This document shows, piece by piece, positions 10,088 to 20,471 of a stretch of 64,000 nucleotides of DNA (position 1 is its first letter; each line of letters opens with the position of its first letter). Below the pieces are notes generated by a model. It had not been told where the DNA came from. It searched no databases and saw only the letters and a list, made by a program, of their open reading frames with translations. Both the position numbers and the translations under genes were made by a program. The stretch comes from Podaxis mareebaensis (taxonomy: Eukaryota > Basidiomycota > Agaricomycetes > Agaricales > Agaricaceae), in the NCBI GenBank assembly GCA_018524725.1, contig JAEUWP010000360.1:124001-188000 (forward strand). The letters run 5' to 3'.

Positions 10088-12850
10088 TCACGACCATGTC
10101 TTAGGACCAATGGTCTCACCTTCGGGGATGGGCTTTAATGGGATTCCATTCGCATCAGCGTTATTTTGCCAGACACTAGAACGAACCATTAGTTTTCAAG
10201 CTCCACAAAAATAATTTTAAGCTCAAGAACACTCACAGGTTACCCCACCAGTTTAGCTCAATTCCACCCTTCGGGTACTGTAGCGTGAAGAAGATGACAA
10301 CGACACCAATCGCGACACCAGCATCCAACGCAGCAGACAAGATATAGTTGTATCTCATCCACCACCTGAAGTGGTACTTCCTGATCACGTAGTTGAAGAG
10401 GAAGCCAACAAGTGCCCACGAGATATAGTTAATGCCCGAGGCGGGAGGCATAGCGCCAAGACCAGCGAAGAAGATTGGGATATTGACGTATCGCCAGAAC
10501 GAGAGCGGGAAGCGACGAGCAAGAAGGTAGAAGGGAATAGGGAGAAGGGCACCGATAAGGAAGAACCACAGGAGAGCATTGTATGGCGCTCCAGGGCCGA
10601 ACATCCTCGCAGGACCAATACCACCCCAAATAAGCGAGGCGGTGGCGAAGACATTTGTACCAGGGCAGCGGAAACCATTCTTTTGCCGGGGAGTGCATAT
10701 GTCCTCGATATTGGCGAGCATCCAGTCTTGCACGAGTGTGACGACGAAACAGCTCACACCAGAGGCAACCACCTGGATCATGAACATGATACGAGGAGGA
10801 ATCTTCATGTAGTGACCAAGCTTGAGATCACCTGCGAAAGAGACCGCCTGATGTGTACCGATGAAGGCGATGGTTTTGAATAGGATGTTTGCGACGGGGC
10901 GTTCAGGGAGCATGTATCCTGCGATGAGCTCGTGCATGACTTGAGTAGGGACTTGTTGGTTGGTGATAGCCATAAGCATGGCGAGGGGGATTGCAAGAAC
11001 AGCGGAAATGATGAAAGCGATGATTGCACCCCAGGCAGGGAGTTGGGTTGGGAAGACTTCGACACCAACGCACATGAGGACGAAGGTTACGACACCGATA
11101 GCGGCGTACCACCACATCGGAACCTCAGGATAAGCCTGCATGAGCCGAGAGTGGACATCACGCTCGTCCTTGAGGGTGTTCCTGAAACGTTTGACGATAT
11201 CTTTGCGGAACCAGAGGAAGGTGTGCACGAAGAGGGAGGGGAAGCAGGCAAATGCGATGCCGTACGCCATCGTGAGAGTAGCAGACATGAAAATGGGAGA
11301 GTACTGCGAGTACAAAACAGGATCGAAGACACCATTCTCGTTAACGACGGCGCGGGGATTGTAGGGAGCACCAGTGTTATCCCAAGAGAGGAAAGAAGAA
11401 ATAGGGAAATGAGCGGTGTTAAAAGTATTGGTAACTAAGATATAAAGTTAGCCACAGGAACTTCGTGCAGTGAAACAAGTAATTTACGCACAGTACCAGA
11501 TGGGAGCAATGATCCAGAAGCAAATAATGAAGGCGGCACCAGTGTTCAATTCAGACCACCACTAATGAACGTATGTCAGCGCCGCTGCTTATATTAAAAT
11601 GGCATGAGAGAAACTTACGGGAGTAACGAGAGGGCTGCCAATGAAGGAGATCATACTCCAGTCGAAGGTCACAACGCTCATTCCCAAACCGGTATTGACG
11701 CCGAACAAAGTGTTGACAACAACATTGTTCGGGGCGATCCAGCACACCCAGCTGAACATACTGAGGGCAGTGAAGAGGTACCCAGGAACCCAGTACCAGG
11801 CGAAGCTAGCCAAGAACGCGTAGAGGAAGAAGCGTTCACGGGTCATATGGCCATTATCACGCTTGCCGTAGCTCTTGTGCAAAGTGTTGAAGAGAGCCGA
11901 GTTGACCAAAGCACCAGGCCAGATCATACTCGATGGCCAGACAACGAATTGGCGAAGGATACCCGCCATTGAGTAACCAATGAGTTGCGAGGAAAGGACG
12001 ATCATGACCTGGTATCCGTAGGTAATATGTTGCCCGTAGAAGACACGTTGAGTGAGGACAACATCAGTTGCGTATGCGCCACCAACGACGACATTGGCCA
12101 TGACGGTAATGCAAACGTGCTCCTTGATGGTGAAGGGACCGGGATTCAGAGACCATATGTAACCGAAGGTATTGAATCGGGTCGTCGGAAGAATACGTTC
12201 AAGGAGCTTGCCAACGGGGAGGGAAACCAATTGAACAACAATACCGGTGATGAAGACGGAGGGATCTAAGTGGATGTTTAAACAGTGATGATAACGGATT
12301 GAGCTCAGTGAACATACAGCGCAAGGAGAAGATTTGATTCAGTCCTGAGACCAAAATCGTAGCCAAAAGACCAAGGAACCACCTGGAGAGCCAGTTAGTT
12401 AGAGAAAAAAGTAATCCAGTTAACTTACATTCTGAACGTGTTTACAGGCATTGACGGATCATCTACACTCGCGACAGCAGCGCGGACTTCGGGATAAGGT
12501 GACTCACTGCAGAACAAATGAGCACATGGAGGGATAAGAAGGCATGCAAGAACTTACTCATCGAACTCGATGGTGGTCGAATTCCGTGATGTTGGTCGCT
12601 CAGACTCAAATTGAGACTCGGCGTCATAGTCGGACGGGTCATAAGCGTAGATTTTCTTGCCTTGCGCGTCTGTAGTCACAGAGCGCATAGACGGAGGGTA
12701 AGATCTCTTGAGGTCAAAGTTGGGATCGTTGAGATGCTCCATGAGGAAATCGACATCCTCTGGCACGTCTGGCACTTGCCTGTTGCGGAGAATATTAGGA
12801 AGAAGGACGGGCTCAGTCGAAGAGGAAAAGCTGTGTTTGGTCTCCTCCAT
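10088..12850 (-). CDS. OPT-family oligopeptide/glutathione transporter
   Basis: Proton-coupled plasma-membrane importer of small peptides or glutathione-like compounds (family knowledge; the substrate is not readable). A hydrophilic N-terminus includes VPDVPEDVDFLMEHLNDPNF and SPYPEVRAAV, typical of the OPT peptide clade. Many membrane segments follow, with hallmark stretches TFRMWFLGL, NPGPFTIKEHV, TDVVLTQRVFY, GYSMAGILRQFVVWPSSMIWPGALVN and NWWGNL near the end. About seven or more short introns are visible as frame changes. The protein closes with IPLKPIPEGETIGPKTWS at TGA 10088. Large antisense frames over 10371-10883 and 10932-11438 are shadows. It diverges from the TauD-type gene, which may mean shared nutrient control; that is inference. 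Confidence 0.92.
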
Positions 12851-13068
12851 GGCTAAAGTCTGGCCTATGCAGAACTACGGGAGCAGGGTGTGGGTGAGCC
12901 GCTGGAGAGGAAGAGAGGGCGGATAGAGAACGTCAATTCCACGATGGTCCTTATGAGTACTCGTCCGCGTACGGAACGGTGCCCTGATCATTCATTGTCA
13001 GTTCCGTAGAAGGCTCGATCGGAATCTAAGAAGGGTATAGAGAATCCCAGAGTCATCGCAGGAAACAA

Positions 13069-13620
13069 TTAGACAATAGTGTACGAGATTACAGGATAGT
13101 CCATGCCGGACATAGACAGATAACCCAGCCACAAAAACACAATAAGCGCGTAGGAGGTACCGCGGGCGAAACGGCGAAACGCATCAAGAAGCTTTTGGAG
13201 TCTAATCATGGTGATTTTTTTCTTCAAACTAGCTCTCAAGTCCGTATTCCAAGAGCTTCTCGAGCAAAATGTCAGTCGACGAGAAGGCCAGAGCGCCGCA
13301 GAGAAATTCACAAAGATTAGGCCAGCGCTGTAAGGATAGATAAGGTGCGTTGGGAGGGTTAAGCAGGTGATCCAAGCAGCCAGGGTGCTCGCAAAAATGG
13401 AAAGTGAAAAATGATGATGTTGAACGGGCTTATTGTTGTTATTGTGTAGCACAGCCGGGAGTCGCACGAGCATGATCACCTGTGGCATCCTCTTTTTGTC
13501 TTCCCCGATTAGATCTGCACCAATCACCTTGCTTCGAATCCCAGCGGCCTGAACACTTATATCCCCCTCATCTTCTAACTTTGCAACTTTGCTGTTCACT
13601 CCAACGGTCTTCCTGTTCAT
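13069..13620 (-). CDS. Doubtful 183-residue protein with hydrophobic segments
   Basis: An uninterrupted ATG-started frame in the OPT/TauD spacer. The N-terminal third is polar. The middle has a hydrophobic stretch (ASTLAAWITCLTLPTHLIYPYSAGL), and the C-terminus has a short amphipathic helix (RLQKLLDAFRRFARG) followed by a membrane-like segment (YALIVFLWLGYLSMSG). I recognise no family. It could be chance, part of a spliced gene with the true start at an inner Met (for example MIRLQKLLDAF), or upstream leader of the OPT gene. Confidence 0.22.
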   Translation of the reverse strand: MNRKTVGVNSKVAKLEDEGDISVQAAGIRSKVIGADLIGEDKKRMPQVIMLVRLPAVLHNNNNKPVQHHHFSLSIFASTLAAWITCLTLPTHLIYPYSAGLIFVNFSAALWPSRRLTFCSRSSWNTDLRASLKKKITMIRLQKLLDAFRRFARGTSYALIVFLWLGYLSMSGMDYPVISYTIV

Positions 13621-13627
13621 TCAACTT

Positions 13628-13828
13628 ATGGCTACCACTGCTTCTAGCCCGACATCACCATCGTTACCACCATGGTCTACGATCTCCGCGAACGCCCCCG
13701 CAGGCTATGAGTAAACATCGAACGCTCATGTCAAACAATTACGGGGATACTCTCGCAATGAACCGAATGCCTTCTCATACGCATGTGAAAGGAGGTGGTT
13801 AAAGGTGGAGGAACACCTGTTCGACTGA
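13628..13828 (+). CDS. Doubtful two-exon 39-residue peptide gene
   Basis: ATG at 13628 opens a frame beginning MATTASSPTSPSLPPWS and reaching AGYE at a good donor (GTAAAC, 13711). A junction to the acceptor AAAG at 13791 continues in frame as RWLKVEEHLFD and then stops at 13828. The composition looks protein-like and the donor is plausible, but the product is tiny and I recognise no family. It may also be the 5' remnant of a longer gene that decayed, since a strong-looking donor (GTAAGC) sits just after the stop. Confidence 0.22.
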
Positions 13829-14343
13829 CGTAAGCTGAGCTTTATTGGGTTGTTCCCGCCGTATCAGATATATGTAGTCCCCTGTTTTTCTCGCTTAGTG
13901 AATAGGTTGCTGTACAACATATCCTCAATGACACCTTCACGGCTCCTCTTGATCACGCTTGTCCTTTGCAATAAAATCGTGCTTGTAAAAACCCTTTGCT
14001 TACAGCTTGCTGAATGCTCACCACTTGGCACTCCGACCTGACTGCAACCTGGCATAATCCCAGCTCCATGGGGGTTCCTTGAGGTATTTGTCATAACTGT
14101 GTCTAGGCATATCCTCCGGCAATATTTTTGGACTACTGAGGATCATCTGTTGCTGACGAGCATATGAGCAATATTCACAGGGTGCAATCTATCCACCCCG
14201 CTAGTACCACTATTGCGTTCTTCGAAGCTGAAATGGCGATTTGTGTCCCACCACCAATTTAGCCCGCGGCCAATATAATGCCGTAGAAGGTGGTCGGCTC
14301 GGATCCCCCAGAGCACTCACGACGCTTGCCTCGACTCTAGGAT

Positions 14344-15776
14344 ATGGCTACTGCAACTACAACTATATCCGGCATAACTCCTGACACTGCAACTTTGCGA
14401 CTGAGGCCTCGCAATGAGGAAGAGGCCAAGGCAACAGAAGAGTATCGCTATGCCCATCTTCTGCCCCACTTCTCTGCGGATCGCTACCCTCCTCTGGAAC
14501 CATTCGAGCATGTTGATCCCGGCCACCGAGCCCTGAGACTCCCCAATCCTCGTGCTTTCCTTGACGGCGCCACAAGCGTCGTGGAGATGACACCCAATCT
14601 CGATACCGAGGTCACTGGTATTAACCTTGCTGAGCTTGACAGTTCAGGCCGCGACCAGCTAGCATTGGAAGTGAGCATCCCAATATTTTGAGAGAAGTAT
14701 CGTAGTCACACGTTATTCGTAGGTCGCGCGACGGGGACTGTTGGTGTTCAGGGACCAGCAGGACTTTATCGACCGTGGCCCTGATTTTTACCGTGAATGG
14801 GGAAGGCACTTCGGCCGGTAAGTCCTTATTATCGTCCACACACACTACGAGTCTGTTTGTCCTTACGTTACCCAAAGCCTGCACATTCACCCTACATCTG
14901 GCCATCCTGCTGGCTACCCCGAGATCCACCTCGTCTACCGGTACGCGACTAACTAGTTCCGAGAATATTCGCTCGATCAACAGAGTTGATTCCCACTGCG
15001 CAGAGACGCCAACTCTACCTTTAACTTTGAGATCGATGAGAGTGTCACCACGACGAGTTGGCATTCCGATGTATCATACGAACTCCAGCCACCTGGCTTG
15101 ACTACCTTCTTCTTGCTCTCCTCACCGGATACTGGCGGCGATACACTCTTCACTTCCCAGGTCTCGACTCTCAAACGGTTATCTCCCCAGTTCGTCGCCT
15201 TCCTTCGTACCCTCAAAGCGGTTCACTCCGGCGTTGAACAAGCTGACTTCTCTCGTGCCGGGCGACGCGGTGCGACAGTCCGTCGTGAACCAGTGGAACA
15301 CGTCCACCCGGTTGTCAGAAGGCATCCAGTCACTGGCGAAGAGGCTCTGTACGTCAACAGACAGTTCACTCGGAGGATTGTCGGACTTAAGCGTGAAGAG
15401 TCTGGTATGTTGCAAGCCTTTCCTTTCATTCCTCTCTTCCATGAACGGTGGCCTGCGGGACGATGCTCACTCGATACATTGTATTAATAGAAACGATCTT
15501 GAAGTTCCTATTCGACCATATCGATAAGAGTGCCGACAACCAGGCTCGTGTCAAGTGGCGTCCTTACACAGTCGTTCTGTGGGACAACAGGATTACTGCT
15601 CATGTAAGTTCGCGAGTTAAGCGGTCGATCCTTTCTGATCAAGTTCTTGATCGCCTATCTTGTAGACCGCGATCGTCGACTTTAAGGAAACGGGCGAACG
15701 TCGCCATGGAGCTCGCATCACTCCACAAGCCGAGCGTCCTATCCCGGCTCTCGAGGGACTCGACCTCAGCGCGTAA
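14344..15776 (+). CDS. TauD/TfdA-type Fe(II)/2-oxoglutarate dioxygenase (sulfonate dioxygenase-like)
   Basis: Predicted non-haem iron enzyme of the taurine/alkylsulfonate dioxygenase family, which releases sulfite from sulfonates using 2-oxoglutarate and O2 so they can serve as a sulfur source (family knowledge; substrate uncertain). The family start is visible (YRYAHLLPHF, then LRLPNPRAFL and EVTGINLAELD), followed by GLLVFRDQ, the iron-binding HxD triad start in TTSWHSDVSYE, LYVNRQFTRRIVG, the distal His in VVLWDNRITAHTAI, and the 2-oxoglutarate-binding Arg region RRHGARITPQAERP. Introns at about 14670-14721, 14820-14876, 14942-15002, 15404-15490 and 15604-15665 give clean joins (for example GR/LHIHPTSG and YR/DANSTFNFE). 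The stop is TAA at 15774-15776. It is divergent to the OPT gene. Confidence 0.9.
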
Positions 15777-16406
15777 ATGTGCCACTGAGAAAGGGAAGGG
15801 AGGGGGGACAAAGCAAGTGGAAAAGCTTCGAGTTTGTTTGTATTCTTCTTATCGCCATTTGTCGTGGTTCCCCATGTTGCCCCCAGCGAAAATCACGTTG
15901 ATCATTAATCTCCTGGAAGAATTTGTGATATTTCCTCGTAATCTCTCTTCACATCGACCAAGATACTATTTTTGAAGCTGAAGGGCCGCGGAACTAAATG
16001 GCTATCTCCTTTATTCGACATATGCCTTCTGCGGTGACGTCAGATCTACTCATTTCTTCACCGTAGACCGTTAGCGTTGTGGCGTTGTTTGGAACTGCGG
16101 AAACTCTGGTCGTGTATGAGCTCGCTTTAAGAGGTATCATGGCTATTGTAAGAGATCGATTGCTAGTACAAACATGAGAGAGAAAAATGTGCCGAAACAG
16201 GGTCCAGTGCGAATCAGGACAAGACTAGTATGGTAATGGACAGTCACAAGAAACTCGCGAAAAAAGACACAAACGGTCCATGAAACGGAACGGAGCGATA
16301 GATATGTAGCGGAACAGAGATGCCAAACGCAGATGGAAGTAGATAAAACATCATGAAGACATGAAAGCAGATAGGAAAGCGCTGAAGATGGTGATGATGG
16401 GCAAAT
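15777..16406. other. Convergent 3' region between the TauD-type and F-box genes
   Basis: 630 bp between two stop codons with no supported gene. The part from about 16140 to 16400 is A/G-rich on the plus strand, which is the sense-strand pyrimidine side of the F-box 3' region. Confidence 0.55.
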
Positions 16407-17654
16407 CTATGGCTGTTGTTGAGACTGGGATATCAGAGTGTGGAGAAGCGGATCAATGACCGTGCGCGGACCGGAAAACTTCGAATATAGTAGTCTTGGG
16501 AAAGCTTGGGCCAACACACCCTGATGAGGTGTATACATCACGAACTCCTGATTCGCGTTGGACGGGAGCTGCAAGTCCAAATATTCCAGAGACTGAGATA
16601 CTCGGATCAAGCACTGGTACACGTCCGCAGCAGTCATCGAAGGGTTAGCGATGTGTAGATCGGTCAGGTTGCACTGGGACCGCTCTATAAACGAGACAAA
16701 ATTCTGCGCGGGGAAACTATCCCCATGTTGAGTGACATACTCCAGAATCTTGAGGTCTGGCGCGGTGATGGAGGGGGTGATGCGGTCTCCAGAGGAGTTC
16801 ACCTCTCCGAAGTCCAGATGCAGCAAGTTCAGCCGGGGTAAAAAGATAGGTTCTGTAATGGGTGTTTCGGGACCTCCGGAATTGAGGATGCCTTCAAAGG
16901 CACAATAGTCAACGTTTGGAGCGGCACAAAGGATTCGGAGGCAGTCATTCAACTCGACGAAGTTAGTCTTTACTTTAACGACCTTCGTCCAAGGAATGGT
17001 GAGCTGCTCGAAGTTGATTTCGGAAATCTCTACGTGCTGTAGATTTCTGGCGTGTTGGAACAGAGGCACAACATACATTTCTTCGTCGTCCTCTTCGTCT
17101 TGCACCATCTGCGGGACCACGCTGAGTCGGGTCAAGTTGATGAACTCAGGGTCTGGGACATTGCACTGCGAGGGAGGAAGGAGGAGGCATGAAGGCGGTA
17201 GACGGGTGCGGAATGTAGTACAGCGGGTGCTGTAGGGGAAAATTGCTAGTAACAAAGTTGTAGCCTCGGTTGAGGTGTCAGCGGACCATTGCAGACCATC
17301 TTGTCCGGAGCAGTCGATTTCGATGGTGAGAGGGAGACTGCCAGAGCGAGAGAGCCAATCCCGAAGCAACTCCGCCTGGATTTTCGCCTTGTATGGGACG
17401 GCGACTAAGTAGATGGAATTCCAGAGGCGAGGCTCGCTGAAAGCGGCCTGTCGCCAATCGCGGCAGACTGCACTGATGGTAAGAGGTGTTGTCATTCTGG
17501 ATGTAGCGAGTGTCATGTCCACGTCCCCGTGATCCGTATTCGCGTACTCATCAAATGAGGAACTGGACAAGGATAGTAAAAATATCCCGCAAAGAAGCTC
17601 CTGAGGAAGGCGGTGGAAAAGGTCCAGTGGGACGAATGGGGCGAACGTATGCAT
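16407..17654 (-). CDS. F-box protein
   Basis: Probable substrate receptor of an SCF ubiquitin ligase, of the type expanded in Agaricomycetes. The F-box is N-terminal: LDLFHRLPQELLCGIFLLSL, then PLTISAVCRDWRQAAFSEPRLWNSIYL, with the usual Trp/Arg signature after the second helix. The rest (SLPLTIEIDC, then leucine-rich stretches such as LNLLHLDFGEV and SLEYLDLQLPS) looks like a degenerate leucine-rich-repeat-like receptor region. It is intronless. I chose ATG 17654, which gives 415 residues; the frame stays open upstream to about 17831 with no ATG. The target protein cannot be predicted. Confidence 0.8.
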   Translation of the reverse strand: MHTFAPFVPLDLFHRLPQELLCGIFLLSLSSSSFDEYANTDHGDVDMTLATSRMTTPLTISAVCRDWRQAAFSEPRLWNSIYLVAVPYKAKIQAELLRDWLSRSGSLPLTIEIDCSGQDGLQWSADTSTEATTLLLAIFPYSTRCTTFRTRLPPSCLLLPPSQCNVPDPEFINLTRLSVVPQMVQDEEDDEEMYVVPLFQHARNLQHVEISEINFEQLTIPWTKVVKVKTNFVELNDCLRILCAAPNVDYCAFEGILNSGGPETPITEPIFLPRLNLLHLDFGEVNSSGDRITPSITAPDLKILEYVTQHGDSFPAQNFVSFIERSQCNLTDLHIANPSMTAADVYQCLIRVSQSLEYLDLQLPSNANQEFVMYTPHQGVLAQAFPRLLYSKFSGPRTVIDPLLHTLISQSQQQP

Positions 17655-18263
17655 GGGGGTAGATGACGCGTCCAAGTATATGCAAAAAGGCAGAATTGGC
17701 TGCAACGCGGGGACTGAGATTACGACTTTTGGGGCGATCTGGGTGGTGTCGATTATGGAAAGAGGTCTCTTGGAAAGGAAGCACAAGGATGTCAGGCACG
17801 GAGAAAGAAGTCGCTTGGGGGGGAGGTGCAAAGATGTCTGGGGGAATTGTGATCATGATTTGAGGCTCCTTTATACGTCGAGAGTGTCTATCAACGCGTG
17901 GTCCAAGCCAATTCCTGCGTTGCTTCTGGCAGTTAGAGAGCGTAGACAAGAATGAACAAAATCCGATACACACCTAATCCTCAACACGCAAACACTGTCA
18001 TTTCGGCCAACCTGGCCCAGATTGGCGTATGAGGATCCGATTGAGCGTGTGCGTCGTCGCGAGCATGAAAATGGTATCCATTATCCAATGAAAGATATAT
18101 GATCTCTGATTGTGGAGGTCAGAAAATCTTTGAAATTCCGACCGACCCAGGCGCTCCGGGCCTCCGACAACCCTCCGGCGTTCCACATAGTCGCCGAACG
18201 CCCGCCCCGGATTCTGGCATCGGCCTCCTCGTCTTGGTCTCCTAGCTCAGCCTTGACGACAGA
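17655..18263. other. Divergent region upstream of the F-box gene and ALG10
   Basis: 609 bp between the two start codons. It includes 177 bp of open frame continuous with the F-box protein but lacking ATG, and a second minus-strand frame starting at ATG 17856 that meets it at a run of seven G (17817-17823, plus strand). No other gene is supported; the 130-codon minus frame at 18081-18473 is antisense to the start of ALG10. Confidence 0.5.
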
Positions 18264-20179
18264 ATGTCTACGGCGTACCTCGCGTTCTGCGTCATAGCAG
18301 TCACCATCCTCAAGGAGCTCAATGCGATCATAAACCAGCCATACATGGTCCGTAACATGCATCCATTGATCCCTGTCGTTGCTCAGTCCATGTTCTTTGT
18401 CTCCAGGACGAGCCATTTCACATACCACAGGCTCAGGCATACTGTCGCGGAGAATATTCAACCTGGGATCCAAAAATTACAACACCTCCGGGACTGTGAG
18501 TTCTTCATGCATACCACGTCATCTCAATTGCTTCTAGCGTGCGGCTTGCATGCTGAGCATGGCTATCTACTCCTCGCTCTGTTGCGTCCTGCCACAGTCC
18601 TTACAATGAATGCAATACTGAAACGACGTGCACTAGTTACATCATGTCTCTGTTACTGAAACGACTCTTCCTCTTCAAGTGCAATATACCCATGCTTCGG
18701 CTCACTGTTCTCCTGTCTTTGCTGGCTTTACCGATTGCCCTAACACGCCTTGTGTGTTATCACAGGCGAGAGCGACCCCCTGCGTCGATCATGGCTCCGG
18801 TGCTTGAAGCTACCGTGGCTGCCGCTTTCCCCATCGCCTGGTTTTTCGGATTTCTCTATTACACGGATGTTCCGAGCTTGTTATTTGTGGTTACCACCAT
18901 CGTTGCTGCTACGGAGGACAAACATTGGCTGGCCGCTCTGGTGGGTCTTCATCTTGACGTTCCGTTGTGCTCGTATGGAGTGAAGAGAAATAGCTAGGTC
19001 TAATCAGCTGCACATTTCGACAAAATAATATCGTCTGGGTGATATACGCTTATGCGTCGAGCCAGCTCACGTATCTGCGCTTTAGACGCGCCACGCCAGG
19101 GACATCTCCCGCGAAACTGCATGATCCTCCGGCTCTTCACGCATCCGTGGGTGAGCAAATTCTCAGACGATCCTTTCGTTGCGACGGGACTTAGTCAGTG
19201 ATTTCAGCTGATCTGTTTCGAGCCGTCTGGAGCATACCAAGGGTTCTTCCGGGCATATTACCATGCTTTTTGCCTTATTCGCTAGTCCTCCTTGCATTCG
19301 GAGTTTTTATAATCTGGAATGGAGGTATAGTTCTTGGTACGTATCCCATTTACAAGCGTTTGGGGTCGACAAGCAGAGGATTAATGATAATCATAGGCGA
19401 CAAATCAAATCACATACCAGTTGTCCACATTCCGCAGTTGTATTACTTTGTTGCATCTGCCACCTTTTTTGGATGGCCAGTGCTTCTGAGCGGACCCAGG
19501 GGGATTCAGAATTTGATCCACGATGTGTGGAAGCGCATGCTTGGTGGTAAAATGTTGGTATCCACTTTCGACTCTAGCGGATCTTTATTTGCTAAATTTG
19601 ATCATGGGGCAGGCGTGCATCGATAACTGTCGTCGTTTTAGGTATCATGGGTGTTACCGTCAAATATTTCACGTCAGTTTTCTGTTCTCAACCCGACAAC
19701 GATTTCTGACGCGATAATGGTATTTGCAGGATTCACCACCCGTTCTTGCTGGCGGATAATAGGCATTACACATTCTATGTATGGAGGAGAATATACATGT
19801 TTCATCCCTTGGTACCATATCTCCTCGTACCGATATACCTTGCCTGCGCATGGGCATGGTTCTTGCGTGTAGGTGCGTGCTATCCCGCTGTTCCCCCACA
19901 TATCCATAAATGGATGTGGACTGATCGAGGCGTTTAGGCCGCGACCAAACGCTTCTGCAAACACTTTTACTACCCGTTCTCGCTATACCCACATTGCTTC
20001 CAACGCCACTACTGGAACCGCGCTACTTCTTGATACCATATATACTGCTCCGGGCACAGATACCTGATGTCCCAGGCTGGGGACTAGCTCTCGAGGGGGT
20101 CTGGTACGCCCTCATCAATGCAGTCACGATGTGTATTTTTTTGTACTATCCAAAGGGCGATGTGCGATTTATGTGGTAG
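18264..20179 (+). CDS. ALG10: Dol-P-Glc alpha-1,2-glucosyltransferase ALG10/DIE2
   Basis: ER membrane enzyme that adds the third and last glucose to the dolichol-linked N-glycan precursor (family knowledge). The diagnostic lumenal start is rebuilt by splicing: [18 protein letters not shown], then [20 protein letters not shown]. Later family blocks are [33 protein letters not shown] and [19 protein letters not shown]. Multiple membrane helices are present, and the C-terminus is [11 protein letters not shown]. At least eight exons are needed. One intron is longer than its neighbours (18496-18636, 141 nt), and two donors are non-consensus (GTCTTC near 18942 and possibly GTTGGT near 19553), so a frame-based caller would fragment this gene. 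Start ATG 18264 matches the family start closely. Confidence 0.92.
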
Positions 20180-20471
20180 ACCATGGATTACTTGTCGTAG
20201 TCTAATATACGAGGTCGCTGAGAGACTAGTCCATCGTCCCGCAGGTCCAGTGACCTAAGAGAGCGAGTCACAGGACCATCAACACACGTAAACAAACGCG
20301 ACGTGAAAGTGGGAACTGAATTGATGCCAGTTTGAACATTGAGCGGCAGTCTTCGCCAGTCGTCCACGCCGCTGCTGCTGCCCTTCACGCTGTATTAACG
20401 CCAGTATAACGACACGCGACGACCTTGCACGACTGTCCAACTTATCATCAGGCCTTGTGACCCCCATATCC

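Larger units (their letters stand above)
12851..14343. other. 1.5-kb spacer between the OPT and TauD-type genes
   Basis: This large divergent spacer should hold the promoters of both nutrient genes. It also contains two weak gene candidates listed separately (13069-13620 minus; 13628-13828 plus). I see no transposon, tRNA or long repeat, and no CACGTG motif. Confidence 0.5.

Noticed and set aside
10371..11438. Plus-strand frames across the OPT gene
   Set aside because: Antisense shadows rich in Glu/Arg from hydrophobic codons on the coding strand.
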